Origin: Gemmatimonadota bacterium
GTDB taxonomy: Bacteria; Gemmatimonadota; Gemmatimonadetes; Gemmatimonadales; GWC2-71-9
Length of the DNA: 5,028 nt
Direction of reading: 5' to 3'
Assembly (NCBI GenBank): GCA_029862935.1
Contig: JAOTWK010000291.1
Span: forward strand, 1 to 5,028
Shown here: one piece after another, positions 1 to 5,028 of the stretch
How the letters are laid out: every line of letters starts with the position of its first letter
How positions within the stretch are numbered: the stretch's first letter is position 1
Notes under the pieces: model-generated
Databases searched by the model: none
Told to the model about the DNA's origin: nothing
The model's input: only the letters and a program-made list of their open reading frames with translations
Translations under genes and position numbers: made by a program

Positions 1-1739
1 GGCTCCGTCACCCCCGGGGTGGGGCGCGTGGCCGTGTGCACGTCCTGATAGCGCATTCCCGCAACGAGCGTGGCGTGGTGAGCCAGATTCATCTCTGCCT
101 GCACGAACGCGCCCGAGCTGCGAAACGTCGCGGTCGGGACACGGGGCGTGGTCCGATCCGTCACCGTCGGTGGACCAACGATCGTCACCGTCGTCCGAGT
201 GGAGTCCGTACCCTCGGCACGATCCCGGAAGAGATCGACCCCGTACGTGAGCACGTGGCCGCCGCCAAGCACGCGCTGTGCCTCGATCCTGAAGCCGTAG
301 GTATCGAGGTCCGTGAAGCTCCGACTCTCGACCAACACGCCGGCTCCGGGCGGGGCCGTCGGACCAAGCGTCGAAAACACGTTGGTATCGAACTGGCGGT
401 CGTTCTGTTGCCAGTATGCGGCCACCGCGAGCCGATCGAGGACGAGGAGATCGAGATTCGTCCCTTGATACCGCGCCGTCGAGCGCGTGAAACGTTGCGT
501 TGGGAAGAGCAGTTGCACGCTTGGCAGGCCGTCTCCCAGCACCGCCGGGTCGACAAACCCGAAGCCCGCATCGTTGGCCCAGTAGCGCTCGTGTTTCGCG
601 TACAGCTCGTGTTGGGGCGCGACCTGGTAGGCCACGGTGACGGCACCGGAATGATCCTGCACGCCCGTATCCTCTACTCGGGTCGTACTGTCGAGCGTCA
701 CCGTCCCGAAGGTCCCTCCGGGAGCCGAGTAGGAATCGGCGCGTCGGTAGCTCCCCGCCAAGCGAACGGCCAGGGGACCAAGTCGGGCGGTCATACTGCC
801 CGATGGGTTTACCTGGCGATCGACCGAGCGGTACCGGACACCGACGTGGGTACGGATCGGCGCCTCGGCCGTGGCCGCGCCGGGTGTGAGCTCGATCAGG
901 TTCACCACCCCGCCCACGGCGTCCGACCCGTACAGTACCGAGGCGGCGCCCCGCACCACCTCGATCCGCTCGATGTCGGCGGGGTCGACCAGCGCGGGGG
1001 TCTCGCCGGAATCCTGACGGCGTCGGGTGTTGTTGAGCCGGAGCCCGTCGGCAAGGAGCAGAATCCGTTGACCGAGCAAACCGCGGATGGCCGGTCGGCG
1101 CTGGTTGGCTCCCACGCCCTCGACGTCCAGTCCCGGGACGTCGCGGAACAGATCAACGACCCCGCTCGTCGACTGCGTCATGATGGCGTTCCGCCCCAGG
1201 ACAAACACGGAGAACGGGGTGCCAAAGGTCGTGCGGACAGTCCGGGTCGCCGTAACGTTCAGCGGGGGTAGCCGATAGAGGGGACGACCGTCCATCACGT
1301 CCGCTCGGCCTGCGAGCGCCGCACCCGCTCCGTACTCGATCCAGCGGGCCACACCGACCGGGAACAGATCCGGTGGCGGACCGGCAACACGGAGGGTATC
1401 GCGACCGGGCAGGCCCTCGAGTAGGGCGATGAACCCTTCGACGTCGACGTGCGGCATCGGGACCACCACCGCGGTCCGCGCCCCGCGGCGCGCCAAGGCA
1501 TCGAGAGCGTTCCCCCATTCGCGGGTGGCGGCGTCTCCTGTCCCCAGGAACACCAGTCCCACCGGTCCCGGCGCCCAGCGGACTTCGGCCACGGCGTCGC
1601 GCAGCGCGGCGTTCCACTGCTCCGCTCCTTGGGGCGCGGCAACGAGCAAGCCCGTCTGAGCGATGGCCGATCCCGGAACCACGCACGCGGCGAGCAGCGC
1701 GAAACCCGCGGCCCGGTTCCACGCAACGGCCCGGGGCAC
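1..1739 (-). CDS. TonB-dependent outer-membrane receptor 1 with extra N-terminal domain (C-terminus outside window)
   Basis: Outer-membrane active transporter that takes up a scarce ligand using TonB-ExbB-ExbD energy. The minus frame is open from 1739 to the window edge (579 codons). Residues 1-27 form a signal peptide: Arg-containing start, hydrophobic AGFALLAACVV, cleavage after SAIA. Residues 29-115 are an additional domain (separate entry), followed by a linker. The TonB box is LNVTATR at 160-166. The plug spans about 170-282 and includes DVPGLDVEG, RPAIRGLLGQRILLLADG, DIERIEVVRGAASVLYGSDA and GGVVNLI, all typical of the family. The barrel begins near 295. I chose GTG at 1739 because AGGTGA lies 8 nt upstream; an in-frame GTG at 1751 would add four residues and has no such site. 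The visible barrel is paralogous to the receptor at 3356-5028. The substrate is not determined; the family assignment is very secure. Confidence 0.95.
   Translation of the reverse strand, partial: MPRAVAWNRAAGFALLAACVVPGSAIAQTGLLVAAPQGAEQWNAALRDAVAEVRWAPGPVGLVFLGTGDAATREWGNALDALARRGARTAVVVPMPHVDVEGFIALLEGLPGRDTLRVAGPPPDLFPVGVARWIEYGAGAALAGRADVMDGRPLYRLPPLNVTATRTVRTTFGTPFSVFVLGRNAIMTQSTSGVVDLFRDVPGLDVEGVGANQRRPAIRGLLGQRILLLADGLRLNNTRRRQDSGETPALVDPADIERIEVVRGAASVLYGSDAVGGVVNLIELTPGAATAEAPIRTHVGVRYRSVDRQVNPSGSMTARLGPLAVRLAGSYRRADSYSAPGGTFGTVTLDSTTRVEDTGVQDHSGAVTVAYQVAPQHELYAKHERYWANDAGFGFVDPAVLGDGLPSVQLLFPTQRFTRSTARYQGTNLDLLVLDRLAVAAYWQQNDRQFDTNVFSTLGPTAPPGAGVLVESRSFTDLDTYGFRIEAQRVLGGGHVLTYGVDLFRDRAEGTDSTRTTVTIVGPPTVTDRTTPRVPTATFRSSGAFVQAEMNLAHHATLVAGMRYQDVHTATRPTPGVTE
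1395..1655 (-). other. CbiX/SirB-like chelatase domain inside receptor 1 (tentative)
   Basis: Residues 29-115 of receptor 1, between the signal peptide and the TonB box. The order of elements follows the CbiX/SirB (class II chelatase) half-domain: beta strand GLLVAAPQG, helix with QWNAALRDAVAEVR, strand PVGLVFLG, helix ending ALDALARRGAR, strand TAVVVPMPHV. In the family, the first strand usually ends in a His-Gly-Ser type motif whose His binds metal. Here that site reads AAPQG, so the His is absent; a His is present at residue 97 after the VVVP strand. It could be a non-catalytic periplasmic ligand-binding or regulatory domain. It is not the STN/secretin domain found in some signalling receptors, as the helix-strand order and motifs differ. 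The assignment is by eye from remembered family patterns. Confidence 0.45.
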
Positions 1740-1747
1740 GACGGCGG

Positions 1748-1753
1748 TCACCT
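1748..1753 (-). promoter_or_regulatory. Ribosome binding site of receptor 1
   Basis: AGGTGA on the minus strand lies 8 nt before GTG 1739. It decides the start codon, because the alternative in-frame GTG at 1751 overlaps this site. I see no convincing -35/-10 pair in the roughly 40 nt between this site and the terminator at 1796-1831. Confidence 0.6.
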
Positions 1754-1795
1754 GCGTGCGGTGGCGGGTATGGGTGACGGTTGGATGGCTTGAGG

Positions 1796-1831
1796 AAAAA
1801 CGGCTCCCGGCCCGCGAGCCGGCCGGGAGCC
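1796..1831 (-). terminator. Intrinsic terminator after the 82-residue gene
   Basis: On the minus strand, GGCTCCCGGCC (1831-1821) pairs perfectly with GGCCGGGAGCC (1812-1802). This gives an 11-bp GC-rich stem with an 8-nt loop, followed by one G and five T (1800-1796), then CCTC. It starts 14 nt after the stop codon of the gene at 1846-2094. It is oriented for minus-strand transcription and lies directly before receptor 1, so it either separates the two units or limits read-through into the receptor. Confidence 0.93.
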
Positions 1832-1845
1832 CAGACGGGACCATC

Positions 1846-2094
1846 TCAGGCGAGGCCCAGCCGGCTCGCGATATGGCTCCGAACCGACGCCGTGACGACG
1901 CCGCGTTGTTCCAGGTCTTGGAGAGTGGAGAGAATTTCCGGCCTCTCCGCCACGAGCTTCCGCTCGCGGAGCTCGGTAATCATGCGGGCCAGCCGCTGGT
2001 CGTACTCGCCGTGCTCCAGCTCTCCCTTCCGCATCGCGTCGTGCAGCCCCTCCAACTTCTTCACCAAATGATCGAGCGTGATCGCTTCGCCCAT
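1846..2094 (-). CDS. Small helical protein of unknown function, 82 residues
   Basis: I do not recognise a named family. The protein is hydrophilic and predicted mostly helical, with no signal peptide or membrane segment, so it is probably cytoplasmic. Residues 6-50 are rich in charged heptad-like helix (LVKKLEGLHDAMRKGELEHG and the following YDQRLARMITELRERK). The stretch MRKGELEHGEYDQRLARMI resembles the short SHOCT-type helix pair (a 'kGeIteeEF' pattern), which is only a weak resemblance. The C-terminal third (EILSTLQDLEQRGVVTASVR) looks like a second small helical unit. A strong GGAGG ribosome binding site precedes ATG 2094 and an intrinsic terminator follows, so this is very likely a real, expressed gene. 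It follows the HD-GYP remnant by 66 nt. Confidence 0.82.
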   Translation of the reverse strand: MGEAITLDHLVKKLEGLHDAMRKGELEHGEYDQRLARMITELRERKLVAERPEILSTLQDLEQRGVVTASVRSHIASRLGLA

Positions 2095-2100
2095 GCGTAT

Positions 2101-2105
2101 CCTCC
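2101..2105 (-). promoter_or_regulatory. Ribosome binding site of the 82-residue gene, beside a dyad
   Basis: GGAGG on the minus strand lies 6 nt before ATG 2094, which is near-ideal spacing. Its first two bases belong to the perfect dyad CCACAGGCTGTGG (2104-2116), which could fold or bind a protein and affect access to the site. The dyad's role is inference. Confidence 0.8.
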
Positions 2106-2160
2106 ACAGCCTGTGGTGGTGAGGTTAATCGTTTCTCCTGCGGCGTCGATCGCTACGTCT

Positions 2161-2418
2161 TCACTGGGCATCGCGATCGATCGCGACGCTCTTCCGTCCG
2201 TCCGGATAGGCGCTGCCGTCCCATTGCTCATGATGGCTGCGAACATACTGCCGACCGGCCCCAAAATGCGACAGGAGTGCGAGAATCCGAAATCCCACGA
2301 GCACCTGATCCCGGACGTGGTGCTGCTCCTCAAGCGTCAACGGTCCCTGCTTGCGCAACACCTCGTCACGCATCCTGACTTTGCCAGGATCGAGCGGTTG
2401 ATCCGCCTGTGAGCGCAC
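2161..2418 (-). pseudogene. Remnant of an HD-GYP domain (cyclic-di-GMP phosphodiesterase type), truncated at both ends
   Basis: HD-GYP domains hydrolyse cyclic di-GMP. A run of about 85 codons keeps the middle of such a domain. GKVRMRDEVLRKQGPLTLEE matches the family's stretch after 'HDIGK' (usually 'GKI.vpd.iL.KpgpLt.eE'); next comes VLVGFRIL (usually 'h...G..iL'); then HHEQWDGSAYPDG (2235-2197) matches 'HHErwDGsGYP.G'. The catalytic HD is gone: the site reads LDPGK at 2394-2380 instead of HDIGK. GYP has become AYP. The part before this, including any sensor or receiver domain, is absent, and a TGA at 2163 ends the frame just after the DAQ that normally precedes 'ILavaDafdA'. A GTG at 2418 could start an 85-residue product, but such a fragment could not be an active phosphodiesterase. 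Confidence 0.75.
2171..2186. repeat. Perfect 16-bp palindrome
   Basis: TCGCGATCGATCGCGA equals its own reverse complement. It lies in the last codons of the HD-GYP remnant, eight bases from its stop. It may be an operator-like site, or simply the chance outcome of codons for Val-Ala-Ile-Asp-Arg-Asp in GC-rich DNA. Confidence 0.6.
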
Positions 2419-2480
2419 TGCCCTAACAATACCGATCCGCAGTGGAGAAGGCCACCGAGCAGCGCGCCCTCCTGGGAACT

Positions 2481-2530
2481 CCCGTGCCGGAGGTAGCAAC
2501 GAACACGGGCCGCCGAAGCGACCCGTGCCG
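2481..2530 (-). repeat. Direct repeat CGGCACGGG (2522-2530 and 2481-2489)
   Basis: Two identical 9-mers on the minus strand lie on either side of a CCCGTG segment (2509-2504). The upstream copy supplies the 5' arm of the tetraloop hairpin. The downstream copy could pair with the same CCCGTG instead. The two pairings exclude each other, an arrangement seen in RNA switches; its use here is inference. Confidence 0.55.
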
Positions 2531-2572
2531 TTTGGGGAGATGACCGCCGAGGCGGTCTGGGTGTGGCTACCT
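2491..2572 (-). ncRNA. Candidate structured RNA: three-way junction with a UUCG tetraloop hairpin
   Basis: In the minus-strand transcript, AGGTAGC (2572-2566) pairs with GCTACCT (2497-2491) and encloses two hairpins. Hairpin 1 is GACCGCC-TC-GGCGGTC (2557-2542). Hairpin 2 has a 10-bp stem (2527-2518 with 2513-2504) closed by a cUUCGg tetraloop (2517-2514). Base pair 2521/2510 in hairpin 2 is a U-G wobble in minus-strand RNA but an A-C mismatch in plus-strand RNA, which favours the minus strand. The element sits 38 nt after the stop of the seven-span protein gene and upstream of the HD-GYP remnant. It could be a 3' UTR structure, a leader element or a small RNA. I could not match it to the cobalamin, c-di-GMP-I, TPP, ZTP or fluoride riboswitch consensus. 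No U-tract follows, so it is not a standard intrinsic terminator. Confidence 0.45.
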
Positions 2573-2610
2573 GCCACGCCCCGTGGCCACGAACGGTGCT
2601 GACCGGCCCG

Positions 2611-3342
2611 TCATGCGGCCACGGCGCCGGGTATCTCGACCGCCACCGGAGTTCGCACATTCCATCGGTACCCCAGCCAAATCAGGATGAGGCCGATGAG
2701 CTCCGTGACGTAGAGAACCTCGACGTGTCCGAAGCGTGTCGCCGTCCCGCCAATGCCCGGCAGCAGCGCGCCGACGGCAATGAGCACGTTCCCGACATAG
2801 CGGTGGTGCATGGCGGGGTTCCGCCGAAAGCGGAGCGCCGAATACACGGCACCACCGATCAGAAAGATCGCTGCATAGGTGTTCACCAGGGGGCTGAACG
2901 CGCGAACCCAGGTCCATTCCATCACCCGTCCCGACAGCCGGTGCGGCTCCACCAGCGCGAAGTCGATGGGAGACACCATGACGAATACGGCGGCGACCGA
3001 CACCCAGAGCAGGAGGGCTACGGCCAACCGGTTGGCCACCGGACGCCGCATGAGCAGGTACACGGTGCCCTGAGCGAGCGGAGCGCCCCCGAGGAGCGCC
3101 CCCGAGATGTACCAGGTCCGAAAGAGTGGCGCGCTCCAGCCGAACAGAGTGACCGACGCCTCCGTGGCCGTTCCCACCCCGTAAAGCAGGATACCGATGC
3201 CCCACCAGAGGAGGTGCGGGCCGCTGCGGCGGACCCGATACCGACGCAGAATCACGTATGCGAACCCGACCGCGATGAACGTGGTGACGATCGGGATGTA
3301 GTGAGTCAGCTCCCTCACGAGAACCTCACTCGTCGGGTTCAC
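2611..3342 (-). CDS. Seven-span integral membrane protein of unknown function
   Basis: 243 residues with about seven hydrophobic segments near residues 14-33, 43-62, 76-98, 103-124, 148-170, 183-202 and 207-226, so an inner-membrane protein. The C-terminal tail is short and no kinase, GGDEF or other soluble domain is attached. The loop after span 1 is rich in Arg (LRRYRVRRSGPH), as is the one after span 5 (RFRRNPAMHHRY); both are probably cytoplasmic. GPHLLWWGIGILLYGVGTAT and the MHHRY segment look like conserved cores, and the His residues (43, 179, 180) are conceivable ligands. The GTG start at 3342 lies 13 nt after receptor 2's stop, indicating an operon. GTG at 3318 is an alternative start (TGAGG 5 nt upstream). 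I do not recognise a named family; a partner role in receptor 2 uptake or sensing is inferred from position only. Confidence 0.85.
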   Translation of the reverse strand: MNPTSEVLVRELTHYIPIVTTFIAVGFAYVILRRYRVRRSGPHLLWWGIGILLYGVGTATEASVTLFGWSAPLFRTWYISGALLGGAPLAQGTVYLLMRRPVANRLAVALLLWVSVAAVFVMVSPIDFALVEPHRLSGRVMEWTWVRAFSPLVNTYAAIFLIGGAVYSALRFRRNPAMHHRYVGNVLIAVGALLPGIGGTATRFGHVEVLYVTELIGLILIWLGYRWNVRTPVAVEIPGAVAA

Positions 3343-3355
3343 GTCGTGGCCACCA

Positions 3356-5028
3356 TCAGAACGCCATGTCCCACGTCAGCGTCACACCGCGCCGTGCCTC
3401 GGGACGGAAGAACCCTGCGTTGGCAAACTCGGCGTACAGCGCGTTAGTCAGGTTGGTCACGGCAAACCCGACCCGATGCGCGTGTGTGGCGCGTCGGAAC
3501 ACCGTCACCCCACCGCGAATCGAGTGAACGGTGAACGCCGGCAGGATCTCGCCGACGGGACTGGCGCCAAGCGGACCGGACAGCTCGGAGTCCTTCCGAT
3601 CGCCGTTGAGCCGGAGGTCGTACTCCACCCAGAACCGATCACCCGGATCGCGATAGCCCAGGTCCGCCTGAAACTTGTTGCCGTACGAGTCGCCGATCGG
3701 GTTGTTCTCGTTCAGCACGTCTTTGGATCGGAGATACGAGAAGCTCCCGCCAACGGTGAACCCCACGGGCAGGGCGACATCGGCGGCCAACTCGAAGCCG
3801 TAGTATCGGAGGCGATCCACGTTGATGTTGGAGAACGTCGGAAGCCCATTCAGGCTGTCGCCGGTCGCGGCGATTCTGATTCCGTCTCGGATCTCGTTCA
3901 GGAACCCGAATGCCTCGAGATAGAGAATACGGTTCCGGTAGCGCGCGCCGAGGTCGAAGTTGTAACTCGTCTCGGGTTCGAGGTCGGAGTTCGGCACCTG
4001 GTAGGCCGCGCCCTCGGGAGTGAGCCCGTTGAAGAACTGCTCCACTAGGTTCGGGGCCCGGAACGCACGACCCACCGTGCCCACCAACATCACCTGCTCG
4101 GTGAGCCGATACAGGACGTTGGCCGCTCCGACCACGGCGTGGTGCGTCTCCGTGTTCAGTGGATCGGTCAGACCGGGCGTGGTCTCGGTGGCGGCACGAA
4201 TGTACTGATAGCGTCCGCCCAAAATAGCCGACAACCGACCAGTGATCTGAACGTCGCCCTGGAGGAACGCGCCTGTATTGAGATATGAGGAATATGGGAC
4301 CAACGGGACGTTCGCCACCGTCTGGCTCGGTGGCCCGAATCCGACCATGGTCGTGACCGAGCTGTCGCTGTTCTCGGAGTCGTCGCGGAACAGGTCGAGT
4401 CCGTACGTCAGCATCACCCGGCTCCCCGCGAGCTTGGTGGCCTCCACCCGGAACCCGTAAGTCGCAAGGTCGGCGTAGTTGAAGCTCTCCACTGCCACGC
4501 CGGCCCCCGGAGGGCCAAACGCCACAAAGACGTTGTTCGACAGCCGGCGCTCATTGTCCTGGTAGTACGCCGCCACGTCGATCCTGTCGGCCACCGGGAG
4601 ATTCAGTTGGGTCGCCCGATACCCGGCCGTGTATTTCGTGAAGCTCTGGAATGGGTACAGGATCTGGATGAACGGCGCGCCCGGTGCATAGACCACGGGA
4701 TCGACATATCCGAACCCGGCCGTGTCGGCGTGGTACCGCTCGAACTTCGCGTAGAGGTCCGCGGAGCCCGACACACGGTACCCCACAGATGTCTCGACGC
4801 TGTTGTCCCTGGTGCCCGTGTCGAACACCGTCGTGTTGGAATCCAGCGTGATGTTGCCGAACGTTCCGGCGGGAGACGTGTAGTCCTGCGCATCGCGGAA
4901 CGATCCCCTGGCGCGGAACGACCATGCGCCGAACCGTGCGGCCAGCGATCCCTGCACCCGCTGCTGCTCGTCCTGCGTGCTGTATCGATAGCCGAGCGAG
5001 CCGTGCAGGCCCTCGAGCGTGGGCCGCG
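3356..5028 (-). CDS. TonB-dependent outer-membrane receptor 2, beta-barrel part (N-terminus outside window)
   Basis: Outer-membrane TonB-dependent transporter. The frame stays open past the window end, so GTG 4957 is not the start: GLHGSLGYRYSTQ is still barrel upstream of it. About 556 residues are visible; the signal peptide, TonB box and plug lie beyond 5028. Barrel signatures: FRAPNLVEQFF (4063-4031) followed by PNSDLEPETS, the FRAP/NPxL-type pair of haem, cobalamin and siderophore receptors, but without the His that haem receptors carry between the two. Near the end come NLTNALYAEFANAGFFRPEA and the terminal strand VTLTWDMAF. The terminal Phe is the usual BAM assembly signal, so the C-terminus is intact. 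The first half of this barrel is a close paralogue of receptor 1 (shared blocks DTG, LYAK-ERY, AGFG-VDP, LTYG-DLFRD). The seven-span protein gene follows after 13 nt. Confidence 0.95.
   Translation of the reverse strand, partial: RPTLEGLHGSLGYRYSTQDEQQRVQGSLAARFGAWSFRARGSFRDAQDYTSPAGTFGNITLDSNTTVFDTGTRDNSVETSVGYRVSGSADLYAKFERYHADTAGFGYVDPVVYAPGAPFIQILYPFQSFTKYTAGYRATQLNLPVADRIDVAAYYQDNERRLSNNVFVAFGPPGAGVAVESFNYADLATYGFRVEATKLAGSRVMLTYGLDLFRDDSENSDSSVTTMVGFGPPSQTVANVPLVPYSSYLNTGAFLQGDVQITGRLSAILGGRYQYIRAATETTPGLTDPLNTETHHAVVGAANVLYRLTEQVMLVGTVGRAFRAPNLVEQFFNGLTPEGAAYQVPNSDLEPETSYNFDLGARYRNRILYLEAFGFLNEIRDGIRIAATGDSLNGLPTFSNINVDRLRYYGFELAADVALPVGFTVGGSFSYLRSKDVLNENNPIGDSYGNKFQADLGYRDPGDRFWVEYDLRLNGDRKDSELSGPLGASPVGEILPAFTVHSIRGGVTVFRRATHAHRVGFAVTNLTNALYAEFANAGFFRPEARRGVTLTWDMAF

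Noticed and set aside
36..1271. 411-codon open frame on the plus strand
   Set aside because: It is antisense to receptor 1, whose plug motifs and TonB box are unmistakable. The translation is Arg/His/Gly-rich with no domain pattern, typical of a GC-rich shadow.
1153..1726. Two minus-strand open frames (1153-1722 and 1295-1726)
   Set aside because: Both overlap receptor 1 in the wrong frame and read as Arg/Gly/Pro-rich shadow protein.
2061..2333. 90-codon minus-strand frame overlapping the HD-GYP remnant and the small gene
   Set aside because: No domain pattern, and it conflicts with the better supported frame carrying HHEQWDG and with the small gene that has GGAGG.
2420..2440. Integron attC-like core site (GTTAGGG on the minus strand)
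   Set aside because: The last base does not fit the GTTRRRY core and there is no matching inverse core at a suitable distance.
2542..2557. Hairpin GACCGCC-TC-GGCGGTC as an intrinsic terminator
   Set aside because: No T-tract follows on either strand (minus: ATCTCCCC; plus: TGGGTGTGG). It is better explained as one arm of the larger fold.
2400..2610. Cobalamin or c-di-GMP riboswitch
   Set aside because: Tempting because of the receptors and the HD-GYP relic, but I cannot find the B12-box (AAGCCACUG / AGCCAGGAGACC) or GEMM conserved sequences.
2563..3447. 294-codon open frame on the plus strand
   Set aside because: It is antisense to the seven-span protein gene and runs across the operon junction. 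Its composition is hydrophilic and low in pattern, with no recognisable domain.
3476..4048. 190-codon open frame on the plus strand
   Set aside because: It mirrors the receptor 2 barrel, where FRAP and the terminal Phe strand fix the true frame.
1..5028. CRISPR array, tRNA, rRNA or insertion sequence
   Set aside because: No regularly spaced repeats, tRNA-like cloverleaf, rRNA motifs, transposase frames or terminal inverted repeats were seen on either strand.

Overview
The window looks like chromosomal DNA of a GC-rich, Gram-negative (diderm) bacterium. Supporting signs are GC-rich codon third positions, two TonB-dependent outer-membrane receptors and GTG starts. The general style resembles Gemmatimonadota or a neighbouring phylum, but there is no marker gene here and that placement is inference. 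Every feature I can support lies on the minus strand, so the region reads from high to low coordinates. The long plus-strand open frames are antisense shadows of GC-rich genes.

Layout in transcription order: (1) 5028-3356, the barrel and true C-terminus of TonB-dependent receptor 2; its signal peptide and plug lie beyond the window. (2) 3342-2611, an uncharacterised protein with about seven membrane spans, starting 13 nt after the receptor stop and probably co-transcribed with it. (3) 2610-2419, no protein gene, but a compact 82-nt structured element (2491-2572): a 7-bp closing stem around two hairpins, one a 10-bp stem with a cUUCGg tetraloop that pairs completely only as minus-strand RNA. 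A repeated 9-mer just downstream offers an alternative pairing. (4) 2418-2161, a broken piece of an HD-GYP (cyclic-di-GMP phosphodiesterase type) domain that has lost its HD metal ligands and both ends. (5) 2094-1846, an 82-residue helical protein with a strong ribosome binding site and a textbook intrinsic terminator at 1831-1796. (6) 1739-1, TonB-dependent receptor 1, with signal peptide, an extra N-terminal domain of about 90 residues, TonB box, plug and the first half of the barrel; its C-terminus is cut by the window edge.

The two receptors are clear paralogues over the barrel segment visible in both, so the locus probably arose by duplication of an outer-membrane uptake gene. The extra domain of receptor 1 resembles the CbiX/SirB class of tetrapyrrole metal chelatases, without the usual first histidine. 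If that is right, a metal, corrin or haem-type ligand becomes the leading guess for the substrate. The seven-span protein could be an inner-membrane partner of receptor 2, but only its position argues for this. The points most worth a second look are the chelatase-like domain in the receptor, the structured RNA candidate, and the HD-GYP remnant beside it.
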